Positions 24,580-32,388 are shown, counted from the first letter of the stretch. The stretch: 64,000 bases of DNA from Streptomyces sp. ISL-1 (GCF_018614585.1 NZ_JAGGOI010000012.1:1-64000), one strand, 5' to 3'. The notes: generated by a model not told the origin, from the sequence alone. Numbers and translations: made by a program.

Positions 24580-24818
24580 CCTCGACCTCCATCGTGCCGG
24601 TCGGGGTGGGTGCCGGCCTCGGGCGGTCCGGCGGGCCGGGTGGCCGGCCCGTGGCGCCTCGGCCTCCGGCGGCGGCCCAGTCCCTGCACGGCTTCGCCGT
24701 AGCGGAACGAGGCGATCCGTTGTTCGTGCTGGGTGTTCACCTGATGGATCAGAAAGACTCCGATGGCGATCATGGCGAGAATCACTGCCACGGTGATGAC
24801 GGTCTCCACAGTCCTCAC
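24576..24818 (-). CDS. Small single-pass membrane protein
   Basis: This 80-residue protein has one N-terminal transmembrane helix (VETVITVAVILAMIAIGVFL) followed by a soluble Arg/Pro-rich tail (GLGRRRRPRRHGP). It is coupled by a four-base ATGA overlap to the downstream 82-residue gene. No family was recognised. The coupling suggests that the two products work together. Confidence 0.55.
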   Translation of the reverse strand: MRTVETVITVAVILAMIAIGVFLIHQVNTQHEQRIASFRYGEAVQGLGRRRRPRRHGPATRPAGPPEAGTHPDRHDGGRG

Positions 24819-25231
24819 ATCCCTTGGTCGCAGCGCTGGAGGCCGCTCGGGATCCCGAGCGGTGAGGACCCCGCCTCGCCGTCGGTCTCCCGTCCCTCTT
24901 CCTGGCGTACGGTCCTGGCGCGGACCCGCCCCCGGGCTTCACAATGCCAAGCTGTGTTGATGCTCGCCGAGAGCGGTACCCGCATCCGAGCAAGTACGGG
25001 ACAGGCCCCCGGCTTCTTCACAGTACTCCGGCCAGGGGCCACAAATATGCGCGCGACCAGGCATTTCTTCCTGTTCCCCAGCACCGCGTCCCGGGCTCGT
25101 GCCAGTGGTCGCCGCCGACTACCGGGGTACGGTTGAGCCAAGGAGACTTCCCTGGCACGCAGCCACGCCGACACTGCCTACCCAGGTCTGGCGACCGGCG
25201 GGCGCACGACTCTCAGACGGGCGAAGACGCT
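24819..25231. other. Gene-free stretch in accessory region
   Basis: This divergent intergenic region of 413 bases holds the promoters for the small membrane protein gene on the left and the DUF5994 gene on the right. No coding frame with supporting features or RNA structure was seen. Confidence 0.4.
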
Positions 25232-25732
25232 ATGGCCGACTCCGAGATCTCCAGCCCCGCCAAGCTCCTGCCGGACGCCATTTACCACGCCGAGAAACCC
25301 GGCACACCTCTCTTGCGGCTGGTAACGACCCGGGCCCGGGAGGGGATGCTGGACGGCGCCTGGTGGCCGCGTTCCCGCCGCATCTGCGCCGAGCTGCCCG
25401 GTCTTGTCACCGCGTTGACCGAATACCTCGGCCCCATCGACCGCGTCGGGGTGGATGCGTGCGCCTGGGAGGGACTTCCGACGCGCCTGATCATCGACGA
25501 CCGGATCGTGCACATCGACTCGTTCCCCGTGGGTGACGACACCGTGCTCATCACTCCGGGCGACGGGGATCACTTCTCACTGCTGGTGGTGCCGCCGCAG
25601 GCAACGACCGATGCGGCGCGCGCCGCGATGGCCAGAGCCGTCCAGGCGCACACCACCACCGCCGAACAGATCCTGATCGACACCGGCGCCAACGAGGCCC
25701 GCCCGCGCCCCGGCCCGCCCGCTCACACATGA
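25232..25732 (+). CDS. DUF5994 family protein
   Basis: This 166-residue soluble protein has the family core MLDGAWWPRSRRICAELPGL, followed by GPIDRVGVDACAWE, a DDRIVHIDSF strand and HFSLLVVPPQAT. The ATG at 25232 follows GAAGACGCT, a weak ribosome site. DUF5994 proteins are widespread in actinobacteria, often several per genome, with no known function. It stands alone, convergent with the DUF1206 gene. Confidence 0.75.
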   Translation: MADSEISSPAKLLPDAIYHAEKPGTPLLRLVTTRAREGMLDGAWWPRSRRICAELPGLVTALTEYLGPIDRVGVDACAWEGLPTRLIIDDRIVHIDSFPVGDDTVLITPGDGDHFSLLVVPPQATTDAARAAMARAVQAHTTTAEQILIDTGANEARPRPGPPAHT

Positions 25733-25880
25733 GGCTCGCGCATCGCTGAGGCGGGGGGCGACGACGCGCAGGGGCCACTGAACGGCCAAGCACCCGCGGG
25801 GGATTGATGCCGACCCCGACGCGCGCCCGCCACGGAGTCGACCGCGGCAGCTCGACCCGATCGCCGCCGCCGGTGAACGG

Positions 25881-26717
25881 TCACAAGCGGCGCCACCGCG
25901 CCGAAGCGAAGGAGAAGACGCCGAAGAGAATCAGCCCGACCGCGACGGCGACCAGGAGCCACGGCCCCATCGGGGTGTGGGCGAAGCTGCGGAGTGTCGC
26001 GTCCACACCCTTGGCCTCGTGCGGGTCGAAGCGGACGGCCGCCACCAGGATGAAGATCCCCGCCGCGGCGAACACGGCGCCGCGCGCCACTCCGCCGCCC
26101 ACGCCGAGCGCGGTCACGGTCTGCCGCGTGCGGCGGCTCATTGCGCCGGTGTTCAAACGCCGCAGGAAGCGCCGCATCGCGGCTCGTACGGCGAGCACCG
26201 CGCCGATGCCGATCAGGATGCAGCCCGCGACACCCACCAGCCAACGTCCGTACGGCAGTTCCAGCGCCGATGCCGTCCAGTCCTGAGACTGCGCATTGCC
26301 GCTGGAGCCCTCGTCGCTCCCGGCGGCAAACGCGGCAGTCGCCCAGCAGACCGCGGCGTAGAAGAGCGCCCGGCCACCGTCCAGCAGCCGGGAACCGGCC
26401 TTCCGCCGAGGCCCCCTGGTCATCACCGCGCGGGCGCCCCGCCAAAGAGCCATGCAGCCGAAGCCGACGACAAGCGCCCACAGCATCACTTTCCCGAAGG
26501 GCTGCTCCGCGACCTGGCGCAGCGCGCCCTGGCGATCAGCCTCCTCGCCGCCGCTTCCCAGAGCGATCCTGACGGCCAGCGCGCCGATGAGGACATACAC
26601 GACACCCCGGGCGACGAAACCCGCCCGCCCCGCGACGGTCAACGTCTGCTTCTCCGCGGAGCGGCGAGTCATGAATCTCGGGGCCCGGCCCCGCCCGTGT
26701 GCGTGAGACGACGTCAC
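25881..26717 (-). CDS. DUF1206 integral membrane protein
   Basis: This 278-residue membrane protein is made of three related two-helix units, each beginning with a Gly-rich xxxRxGxxARGxVY-like motif: LTVAGRAGFVARGVVYVLIG, then about residue 110 (DGGRALFYAAVC), then LGVGGGVARGAVFAAAG. That is the DUF1206 pattern, usually with six helices. The GTG at 26717 has GAGGGGGAC just upstream. The function is unknown; the family is common in actinobacteria. Confidence 0.8.
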   Translation of the reverse strand: MTSSHAHGRGRAPRFMTRRSAEKQTLTVAGRAGFVARGVVYVLIGALAVRIALGSGGEEADRQGALRQVAEQPFGKVMLWALVVGFGCMALWRGARAVMTRGPRRKAGSRLLDGGRALFYAAVCWATAAFAAGSDEGSSGNAQSQDWTASALELPYGRWLVGVAGCILIGIGAVLAVRAAMRRFLRRLNTGAMSRRTRQTVTALGVGGGVARGAVFAAAGIFILVAAVRFDPHEAKGVDATLRSFAHTPMGPWLLVAVAVGLILFGVFSFASARWRRL

Positions 26718-27095
26718 GATGTCCCCCTCGAGTCTGGGCGCGCGGTACGCGTCCTGAGTCCCCGAGTGCCCCCGGCTGAGGGACTGATGCGCGTTGCCTG
26801 CGGCCGATATGTTCGCCACCACCCCCGACCCGGCCCCCCTGCGGACGACTCGTCGCTGCCAGGGGCCGGGCCTCCCCGACTCGTACTGCCAAATGCGGAC
26901 TACTGCCTGACACCCACTCAGGGAATGCCGGGACATCTGGCGTGGACAGTGCGGCCCGGAGCAGGACAGGGCCTTCACCCGGACGTGTCCTGTACCCGCA
27001 GCACACCAACGTCCGAAGCGTCCTCGACGGGCTCGCGGCGGGCCTGCGGACAGCAGTCGGGGGGTGGCCCCGAGCCCTCGGCGTACAGTCCGAGC
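26718..27095. other. Gene-free stretch with divergent promoters
   Basis: These 378 bases lie between the divergent DUF1206 gene and the small zinc-ribbon gene. I see no coding frame or RNA structure that I can support. Confidence 0.35.
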
Positions 27096-27299
27096 ATGAC
27101 GCGGCACACCGAAGTTGCCCCGAAGCCCGTGACGACGGGCACTGAGATCACCCGCACGGACTGCAAGCAGTGCGGCACCGAGGTGCACGGCATCGATGGC
27201 CGCTACTCCTGTCCACTGTGCGGGTGGGTGAACCACTGGAGCGAGGGACACAACGAGCTCCCGGCCGAGGTCGACAACCCGGGACCTACCACTGGCTGA
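27096..27299 (+). CDS. Small zinc-ribbon-like protein
   Basis: This 67-residue protein has two CxxC pairs (DCKQCGTEVHG and YSCPLCGWVNHW), which would bind one zinc ion. The first 20 residues are a Thr/Pro-rich tail. The ATG at 27096 gives the compact product; the frame stays open upstream without a start or ribosome site that fits. A strong hairpin follows 31 bases after the stop. Its function is unknown. Confidence 0.6.
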   Translation: MTRHTEVAPKPVTTGTEITRTDCKQCGTEVHGIDGRYSCPLCGWVNHWSEGHNELPAEVDNPGPTTG

Positions 27300-27330
27300 G
27301 CAGCGCTACCGTCGGCCGCCGGCGGGCACT

Positions 27331-27371
27331 GCCCCGGTCTGCCCGCATCCCCCTCGCCGACAGGCCGGGGC
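27331..27371. terminator. Hairpin terminator of the CCCCGGTCTG family
   Basis: An 11-base stem (GCCCCGGTCTG with CAGGCCGGGGC, near-perfect) and a loop of CGCATCCCCCTCG type follow the zinc-ribbon gene. Two close relatives of the same hairpin stand at 33670-33709 and 33800-33842. Confidence 0.7.
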
Positions 27372-27463
27372 TCACCTCGTGTACTGCGGAGCCTGCGGCG
27401 GTGGTACCCGACACACAGCCACTGAGGTGTGACCGTCCGCCCACAGGGGCACCCGCACGATCG

Positions 27464-27498
27464 GGCCCCGCCGCGCATCCCCCCGTCGCGGCGGGGCC
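27464..27498. terminator. Hairpin terminator, 12-bp perfect stem
   Basis: GGCCCCGCCGCG pairs perfectly with CGCGGCGGGGCC across an 11-base loop (CATCCCCCCGT). CTCTCTATT follows on the plus strand. It sits in a gene-free stretch (27300-27773) that otherwise contains only this hairpin, the 27331 hairpin and the hairpin at 27671. Confidence 0.65.
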
Positions 27499-27670
27499 TC
27501 TCTATTGACGGTGCTGCGGGCGTAGTACGCAGCTGCTGCCGCAAAGGCCCCGCTACCAACGGGGGCGTCGCCCCAGTCGATCGGCACCATGCGGCGACCG
27601 TAGCTTTGGAGTTGACGCCTGTCAGGTAGTCCCACAAGGCGCGTTAAGCACCCAGTTGCACAACCACACG

Positions 27671-27712
27671 ACGGCCCCCAAGCACGGACACGCGTACGCG
27701 CTTCGGGGCCGT
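27671..27712. terminator. Hairpin ACGGCCCC / GGGGCCGT
   Basis: An eight-base perfect stem with a 26-base loop that itself contains CGCGTACGCG. It lies downstream of the minus-strand small zinc-finger gene at 27774-27962 and probably ends that transcript. Confidence 0.5.
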
Positions 27713-27773
27713 CCGCTGCCCCGGCATGCCCCCATCACGGGGGACGGATGGCAGACCGGGGCATTGAAGGGGG

Positions 27774-27962
27774 CTAGGCGGTCGCCGGCGTGCTACGTAC
27801 AGGACGACCCCTCGGGGTTGCCCCTCCGCAGCTCTCGCACGAGACGACGACCACGCCCTCATAGATCATCGGAACCGTCCGCCGACTCCAGCACTCCCGG
27901 CATGCGATGCCGCGGAACCGCTGGATGGACCTGTGTGCCGCGGCAACCTGGCTCGCGTCCAT
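27774..27962 (-). CDS. Small CxxC-type zinc-finger protein
   Basis: This 62-residue protein has two cysteine pairs, IACRECWSRRTV and VSCESCGGATP, spaced like a small zinc ribbon. Its ATG lies two bases after the stop of the DUF397-like gene, so the two are probably co-translated. The function is unknown. Confidence 0.55.
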   Translation of the reverse strand: MDASQVAAAHRSIQRFRGIACRECWSRRTVPMIYEGVVVVSCESCGGATPRGRPVRSTPATA

Positions 27963-27964
27963 GC

Positions 27965-28309
27965 TCAGATAGCCGCGGCGAGCTCCAGAGCGGCCTGCAA
28001 CTCCTCCTCGCTCGCCCGGAGATGGTCGAACTCACCCGCCATCACGCCGTCGAAGAACTTACTGATCTCCACTCGGCTCATGTACAGAACCGGGCTGTCC
28101 GTGTCCTTGTCGTCGGAGATCGCCACCATGCGGGTGCCGTCCGGGATCCTGTCGTGCGGGTGGCCCTCGGCCGTTCCGGCGTCGGCCAGGATCACGCAGT
28201 CCTTCACGATCGGATCGAGGTCGGTCCGCCCTGCCTTGCGCCAGTCCAGCCCGGGGGCGTTCGCGTTCTCGAAAGCGACTGTCCCGCGACCATTGCTGAG
28301 TGTGCCCAT
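27965..28309 (-). CDS. DUF397-domain protein (divergent)
   Basis: This 114-residue protein matches the DUF397 pattern: an N-terminal LDWRKAGRTD (family WRKSSYS), a central VAISDDKDTDSPVLYMSR (family DSKDPDGPVLVF) and IKFF/FDGVMAGEFDHL at the end. A roughly 20-residue insert between the first two blocks makes it longer than usual. DUF397 proteins normally sit beside an XRE regulator and modulate it. Here the nearest XRE gene is 3 kb away (31115-31873), and the direct partner is the small zinc-finger gene. Confidence 0.65.
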   Translation of the reverse strand: MGTLSNGRGTVAFENANAPGLDWRKAGRTDLDPIVKDCVILADAGTAEGHPHDRIPDGTRMVAISDDKDTDSPVLYMSRVEISKFFDGVMAGEFDHLRASEEELQAALELAAAI

Positions 28310-28452
28310 GAGTGGTGTCCTCGCTCGTGGATGTTCTCGGTCCTTGCAGTCCCGCCCCGGCCGGATTTCCTGGCGAGGTGCTCCGGTCGGGACGCGGGCT
28401 CAACGGGGTGTACGCAGTCGGCCGCGCGACTTCTCAGCGGGGCTCGTCGCTC

Positions 28453-28587
28453 TCACCTTCGGCGGTCTCGCAATGCACGCCGGCCTGAGCGATGCGACGG
28501 GCGCATGACGGCGCTGTGCGAGGCGTCCCGGGCGAGGCGGTCCCAGTCGTCCACGAGGCACACGATGGGGCCGATGGCCGCGTCCAT
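28453..28587 (-). CDS. Short hypothetical ORF, possibly a remnant
   Basis: This is a 44-residue frame with strongly GC-biased third positions (MDAAIGPIVCLVDDWDRLAR), fading into an Arg-rich end. The same coding bias continues for a while upstream of the ATG, so it may be the end of a decayed gene. No family was recognised. Confidence 0.25.
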   Translation of the reverse strand: MDAAIGPIVCLVDDWDRLARDASHSAVMRPSHRSGRRALRDRRR

Positions 28588-28696
28588 GGCTACGCACTGC
28601 GAGCTGAACTCGGCAGGGGCAGGGGACACCCGTCGCGCGGTGCAAGCGGTGCGGGGCCTGTGGACCGAACAGGGCATCATCGTCGAGGCACAGCGG

Positions 28697-28918
28697 TCAG
28701 GACGACGACGCGGCCCACACATCGGGGCCGCCGCCACGCCACTCGATCAGCTCCGGATCATCCACGCTCGTATCCGCCTCAGGCAGCCCCGCACGGCGCA
28801 GGAACTCCAACAGATCGAGCAGGTGGTACGCCACGCCGACGGGCTCACCGCGGATCGTCACCTGCCTGCCGCCCTCCGGCGACAGCGGATGAACGACCAC
28901 AGGCGCCTCATCAGCCAT
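28697..28918 (-). CDS. Conserved small actinobacterial protein
   Basis: This 73-residue protein has the conserved layout VVVHPLSPEGGRQVTIRGEP, VAYHLLDLLEFLRRAGL and IEWRGGGPDVW. I recognise this as a very common Streptomyces hypothetical, frequent next to DUF397/XRE genes. The function is unknown. A tRNA-sized stretch to its right (28919-29199) holds no feature that I can support. Confidence 0.65.
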   Translation of the reverse strand: MADEAPVVVHPLSPEGGRQVTIRGEPVGVAYHLLDLLEFLRRAGLPEADTSVDDPELIEWRGGGPDVWAASSS

Positions 28919-29199
28919 ACCACCAGCGTCCGTCCGGACCGATCCGGACGCATCCGGACAGCACAGAGCCCCGACCATCACGGCCGGGGGCTCACGCGCG
29001 CGTGCGTCTCCGGACAGTCCGGGCACGATTCGATTGCCTGAGGCAACCAGTGGGAGGAAATGCCCGCCCCGAAGGATTGACCGGGCCGAGGGTGACCGAC
29101 TGTACGTCCTGTTCCACCTGGCGGCGGGGCTCGTTCCGCGGACCCCGCGCCAAGGCAGTTGGCGACACACTCCGGGCTCACCTCGGGCTCACCTGCGGC

Positions 29200-29547
29200 G
29201 GGGAACACGAAAGCGCCCCGAAGCCGCCCGCGGCGACGCCCGCAGCCCGAGGTGTCCCTCGCCCACATCGTCTCGGCGGCACGGCACGGCACGACCCCGC
29301 CGCGGCGCAGGGCCACACCTCGCACAAGAACGAGGTCCTGACCGTCGAGAAGGCGCTGAAGGCCAAGGGCCTCATCGCCGGCCAGTACGTCGACGGCAGC
29401 TTCGGCACCAAGACCGTCGCCGCGTACAAGGCCTGGCAGCGCCGCTGCGCTTCCCGGCACGGCCGCCGACGGCATCCCGGCAAGGACTCTCTGACCCGCC
29501 TCGGCAGAGCCCGCGGCTTCACCGTCACCACCTGGCAGCGATCGTGA
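29200..29547 (+). pseudogene. Peptidoglycan-binding domain protein, multiply frameshifted
   Basis: The segments of a PG_binding_1-like domain common in Streptomyces phage lysins appear in order but in different frames: EVSLAHIVSAARHG from 29246, then HTSHKNEVLTVEKALKAKG and YVDGSFGTKTVAAYKAWQ (frame of 29332). The expected RLxFPGTAADGIPGKDSL can be read only if three single bases are restored between 29440 and 29485. The end KDSLTRLGRARGFTVTTWQ is again in frame. At least four one-base losses in GC runs are needed, and the catalytic N-terminus is missing. It is either a decaying phage-derived gene or a stretch with assembly indels. Confidence 0.6.
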
Positions 29548-29560
29548 GGGGGGCGACGGC

Positions 29561-29992
29561 GTGATGCGGCACAAGTCCACCGAACGCGGCCGGTCCTGGC
29601 GGGGCGACATTCTTGCGGTGCTGGGTGCCCTGCTCGCGGGCGCTGCGTTCCTCACCGGCCAAGACCTGGCCGAAGAACTGCGCACGGCGAACGAAGCCCG
29701 GGATGCACTCGCCCAGTAAGTGCTCGGCGAGACCGTGATGGGGCCGCCCGGTCCCGCGGGTCCGGCCGGACCGGTTGGTCCTCAAGGTGAGCAAGGCGAC
29801 AAGGGAGATCCCGGGGAACGCGGACCCGCAGGACCCGCCGGCGCCAGCTGCGAGGATGGCTACAGCTGGCAGACCCCCGACTACGATCCCGACGCGCGGG
29901 TGTGCCGCAAGGACGGCGCACCGCAGCCGAACCCGGATCCGCCCGGCCTGCTGTCCCTCGGCATGGACCCGGCCCGCCGCCAGTACCCGTAA
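29561..29992 (+). pseudogene. Collagen-like membrane protein split by an in-frame TAA
   Basis: One frame carries a small membrane segment (ILAVLGALLAGAAFLTGQDL), a short helix (ELRTANEARDALAQ), then TAA at 29717-29719. It continues immediately in the same frame with VLGETVMGPPGPAGPAGP and about 12 Gly-X-Y triplets, a CEDGYSWQTP segment and a Pro-rich end. Intact relatives that I recall join the two halves as one anchored collagen-like protein, so TAA probably arose from a CAA Gln codon. A GTG directly after the stop could restart the second half. Expression as two pieces or readthrough cannot be excluded. Confidence 0.6.
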
Positions 29993-29998
29993 GGCACC

Positions 29999-30029
29999 GC
30001 GCCCTCTCGCCTTCGGGTGGGAGGGGCGC
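29999..30029 (+). terminator. Terminator after the collagen-like gene
   Basis: A GCGCCCTC...GAGGGGCGC stem with one bulge and a loop containing CTTCGG, followed by TTTGCTG. It stands seven bases after the stop of the collagen-like frame and also faces the minus-strand gene at 30044. Confidence 0.65.
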
Positions 30030-30043
30030 TTTGCTGTAGTGCG

Positions 30044-30325
30044 TTATATGGCTTGTCGTTCTCGTTCTTCGCCGAGGTCGTGGACGCTGGCGGTGAGGGT
30101 GCCGTCTTGCTGTTCGTAGTGGGACAGGGCGAGGCCGAGGCCGAAGAAGGTGGGGGCCCATTCGCCGACGAAGATGCCCCACCGGTCGGCGCGGGCCATG
30201 CCGGCGCCGGGTTCGGCATTAAGGCTCAGCGCCCAGGTGGCGATGGACAGGCCGATGGATGCCATGGCGGCCATGTAGGCGTGTTCGCTGCGGAGGCCTT
30301 TCTCGTGCAGCATCTGGATCATCAC
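30044..30325 (-). CDS. Small membrane protein of integrative-element type
   Basis: This 93-residue protein has a hydrophobic stretch (AAMASIGLSIATWALSLN) and a second one (FVGEWAPTFFGLGLALSHY), then a polar tail. It resembles small membrane proteins found on Streptomyces integrative elements (memory). The ATG at 30325 is followed by a second Met; the start could be either. The function is unknown. Confidence 0.6.
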   Translation of the reverse strand: MMIQMLHEKGLRSEHAYMAAMASIGLSIATWALSLNAEPGAGMARADRWGIFVGEWAPTFFGLGLALSHYEQQDGTLTASVHDLGEERERQAI

Positions 30326-30492
30326 GTGTCTCCCTGGTGTGTGGGGGTCAAGGCACTTTCACCAGGGTCACCCGACTGGCGGACACTCGCATCTGGAGGC
30401 CGCCGTTTGCGGCAGTGGCTGCGCGAGATGAACTCGCGGGCAGCCGCAAAGTGATCTACCAATCTGGTAGGAGCTGGTAGATCACTAGTAGT

Positions 30493-30684
30493 TCACGCCG
30501 CGAGTCCGGCACCACCTTGCGCGGCCCGCTCCGTCCGATGGGCGCGGGCCCACGCCACGACCAGCCGCTCATACTCCGGCCGTCGCTCCTCAGGCAGCAC
30601 GCCGCCGGACCACAGCTCGCGGATCTCGGCGTTGACCTGCGCAACAGACCGCACGGAATCACGGTCCGCAGGGGTGGGATTCAT
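30493..30684 (-). CDS. Small conserved hypothetical protein
   Basis: This 63-residue helical, charged protein (VNAEIRELWSGG, EERRPEYERLVVAWARAHR) is of a type common on Streptomyces accessory elements. The ATG at 30684 is chosen over one ten codons upstream. No named domain is present. Confidence 0.55.
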   Translation of the reverse strand: MNPTPADRDSVRSVAQVNAEIRELWSGGVLPEERRPEYERLVVAWARAHRTERAAQGGAGLAA

Positions 30685-30730
30685 GCGGCAAATCCTACGG
30701 GCCGCCGCTGACAATGGGCTGAACGCAAGG

Positions 30731-30776
30731 AAGCGCCCCCTGCCTGATCCCTCACGGGGTCGGGCAGGGGGCGCTT
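30731..30776. terminator. Strong 14-bp hairpin, bidirectional terminator-like
   Basis: AAGCGCCCCCTGCC pairs perfectly with GGCAGGGGGCGCTT across an 18-base loop. It lies between the starts of the divergent genes at 30684 and 30853, which is an odd place for a terminator. It may insulate the two small genes or be left from a lost gene. Confidence 0.55.
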
Positions 30777-30852
30777 TCGTGCGTCCGGGCTGCGTTGTCA
30801 GACCCCGGTGCCATGCTCTCCCTCAACTCTGCGCGGAGGGAGGTGAAGACAA

Positions 30853-31005
30853 ATGTCGAAGAACCAGAAGGCGGCCGTGGTTCTGCTCGCTGCCGTGGCT
30901 GGCCAGGCGTACCTGGGCAAGGTGGCCAAGCAGCAGGCAGCCGTGCTCGGGCTGTCGGCCGTGGCGGTGATGCTGCTCGGCCTGGCGGTCGGCGCCGCGC
31001 TCTAG
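30853..31005 (+). CDS. Very small membrane protein
   Basis: This 50-residue protein has two hydrophobic helices (AAVVLLAAVAGQAYLG and VLGLSAVAVMLLGLAVGAAL) around a KVAKQQ turn, so it is a helical hairpin. A good ribosome site (GGAGGTGAAGACAA) precedes the ATG, and a strong terminator follows the stop. This type recurs on Streptomyces integrative elements (memory). Confidence 0.6.
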   Translation: MSKNQKAAVVLLAAVAGQAYLGKVAKQQAAVLGLSAVAVMLLGLAVGAAL

Positions 31006-31015
31006 CCGCAAAGCA

Positions 31016-31048
31016 GCGCCCCTCCCCGCACCAATCGGGGAGGGGGCG
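31016..31048 (+). terminator. Rho-independent-like terminator
   Basis: A GCGCCCCTCCCCG/CGGGGAGGGGGCG stem with an eight-base loop, followed by TCTCGCTTTT. It begins ten bases after the stop of the 50-residue membrane protein gene. Confidence 0.75.
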
Positions 31049-31114
31049 TCTCGCTTTTGGCAGTGACCGAGGCTTTAGCGCACCGAAGTCAGCGGCCTGC
31101 CCCGCACCGTCAGG

Positions 31115-31873
31115 TCAGGCGTCGGGCCGCTTGTTGTACGCCGCGAGGGTCGCCTTGTTCGTCGATGCGTCCTGGAACACGAGCTCCCACGGCCCGGTGT
31201 TCACGTCGAACTCCTTGCCGAACCCGACCCACTTGCCGGTCATGCGACGGCTGGTCGGTTCGAGCAGCTGGATCGCACCGTGATACCGGGCGCCCCGGTA
31301 GTAGCCCTCGGTCGCGGTCTGCTCGGTCCACGTACCGGTGGCGACGTGACCGTCTATCTCCAGATCCATCGTCAGCGGGCTGTCGCTGGAGCCGGGCAGG
31401 CTGCGGACCGTGAGCCGGTTGCCGTGCTGCAGCGCCACCACGTAGTGCAGTCCGGTGAACGCCGAGTCGCGGCCAGAGCTGAAGTATTCGTAGCGGGACA
31501 GCCATACGCCCGAGTAGTTGCGGTGGCCGCCCTGCTGTTCGGGCTGCGGCGAGGCGGCCGCGGGGGCAATGCCGTTCACGGAGGATTCGACGTCGTGGCC
31601 GCCCTGCCCGTCGTTGGAGATTCGCGCCATCGGCACGGCGCCGGCGAAGCCGAGGGACTCGATGGGCAGGCCGGTGACGTACTCCAGGGCACGGGCATAG
31701 ACAGGGCGGGGCGCGGTAGTGGCGCCGGATTCCCACCGTTGCACGAGCCGCTTGTTGGCGTCGTTGGGCTGGCCCCCGCGGGTGCCGGCATCTCGCACGG
31801 CGCGGGCGAAGTCGTCTTGAGACATGAGCAGGCCCATGCGGACTGCTCGCAGTGCGCTGTTCGGTGTGGGCAT
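31115..31873 (-). CDS. XRE-family regulator with C-terminal sensor-like domain
   Basis: This 252-residue protein has an N-terminal Cro/C1-type helix-turn-helix (about 5-70: SALRAVRMGLLMSQDDFARA, NKRLVQRWESGATTAPRPVY). A linker and a C-terminal beta-rich domain of about 130 residues follow (YSGVWLSRYEYFSSGR, GARYHGAIQLL, GKWVGFGKEFDVNTGPWEL), resembling the sensory half of regulators on Streptomyces integrative elements. It is divergent from the plus-strand cassette starting at 31991, with 117 bases between, so it is the likely repressor of that cassette. Confidence 0.75.
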   Translation of the reverse strand: MPTPNSALRAVRMGLLMSQDDFARAVRDAGTRGGQPNDANKRLVQRWESGATTAPRPVYARALEYVTGLPIESLGFAGAVPMARISNDGQGGHDVESSVNGIAPAAASPQPEQQGGHRNYSGVWLSRYEYFSSGRDSAFTGLHYVVALQHGNRLTVRSLPGSSDSPLTMDLEIDGHVATGTWTEQTATEGYYRGARYHGAIQLLEPTSRRMTGKWVGFGKEFDVNTGPWELVFQDASTNKATLAAYNKRPDA

Positions 31874-31990
31874 GCGCTCACGGTAGACCCAACTCGCCCT
31901 GAATGACACCGAAATGACGCCCCGTGTGTCGCCGCTTTGACGCCTGCACTGACGCCGCGCAACTCTCTGTGTCCCCGCCATCTTGAATGC

Positions 31991-32191
31991 GTGACGACTA
32001 CAGGCAGCGGCAAGGATCACCCGGGTCTCGCCATCAGCGTGTACCGCGTCGATCCCAAGACGAACGTGCGAACGCCCGTCAAGGCGTGCACACTCCCGGC
32101 AGTCAAGGCGATGCCGTTCTCCATGGCCTACCCGCCCTGCGCCTGCCCGCGCTGCGCCTGCCCGCGCTGCCGTGGGGCGAACACCCAGTGA
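31991..32191 (+). CDS. Small protein with duplicated Cys motif
   Basis: This 66-residue protein starts at GTG (VTTTGSGKDHPGLAISVYRV) and ends in PPCACPRCACPRCRG. The last part is an exact tandem duplication of 15 bases (CTGCGCCTGCCCGCG twice), which doubles the usual CACPRC motif. Its stop overlaps the GTG start of the next gene (GTGA), so the two are co-translated. I recognise the protein type from Streptomyces accessory regions but know no function. The cysteines could bind zinc. Confidence 0.6.
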   Translation: MTTTGSGKDHPGLAISVYRVDPKTNVRTPVKACTLPAVKAMPFSMAYPPCACPRCACPRCRGANTQ

Positions 32192-32388
32192 GCCCGATGT
32201 GGGACCAGGTCGAGCACGGAAGCGGCGTGTGCTCCGCATGCGGCCGACACACGAACAACGGGCTCGTCCACTGGGTGCATCGCATGTCCAGCCCCGACGT
32301 CCGCGTCGTCATACACGCCGACCCCGCCGACTGCCAGCCGCCTGTAGCTACACCCCACCGACTCCCGTCCGCACCGGTGCACCCCTGA
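32188..32388 (+). CDS. Small Cys/His protein, partner of the preceding gene
   Basis: This 66-residue protein starts at a GTG overlapping the upstream stop (VSPMWDQVEHGSGVCSACGR). It has a CSACGRHTNNGLVHWVH segment with Cys and His positions fit for metal binding, and a DPADCQPP tail. Co-translation with the 31991 gene suggests a two-component unit. The function is unknown. Confidence 0.6.
   Translation: MSPMWDQVEHGSGVCSACGRHTNNGLVHWVHRMSSPDVRVVIHADPADCQPPVATPHRLPSAPVHP

Noticed and set aside
27372..27590. A 72-residue minus-strand frame ending at a hairpin
   Set aside because: A perfect 12-bp terminator hairpin lies in its middle, and the translation is low-complexity; more likely an intergenic stretch with hairpins.
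28492..29547. A 351-residue plus-strand open frame
   Set aside because: Only its last third (PG-binding domain remnant) has coding features; the front is antisense to the conserved gene at 28697.
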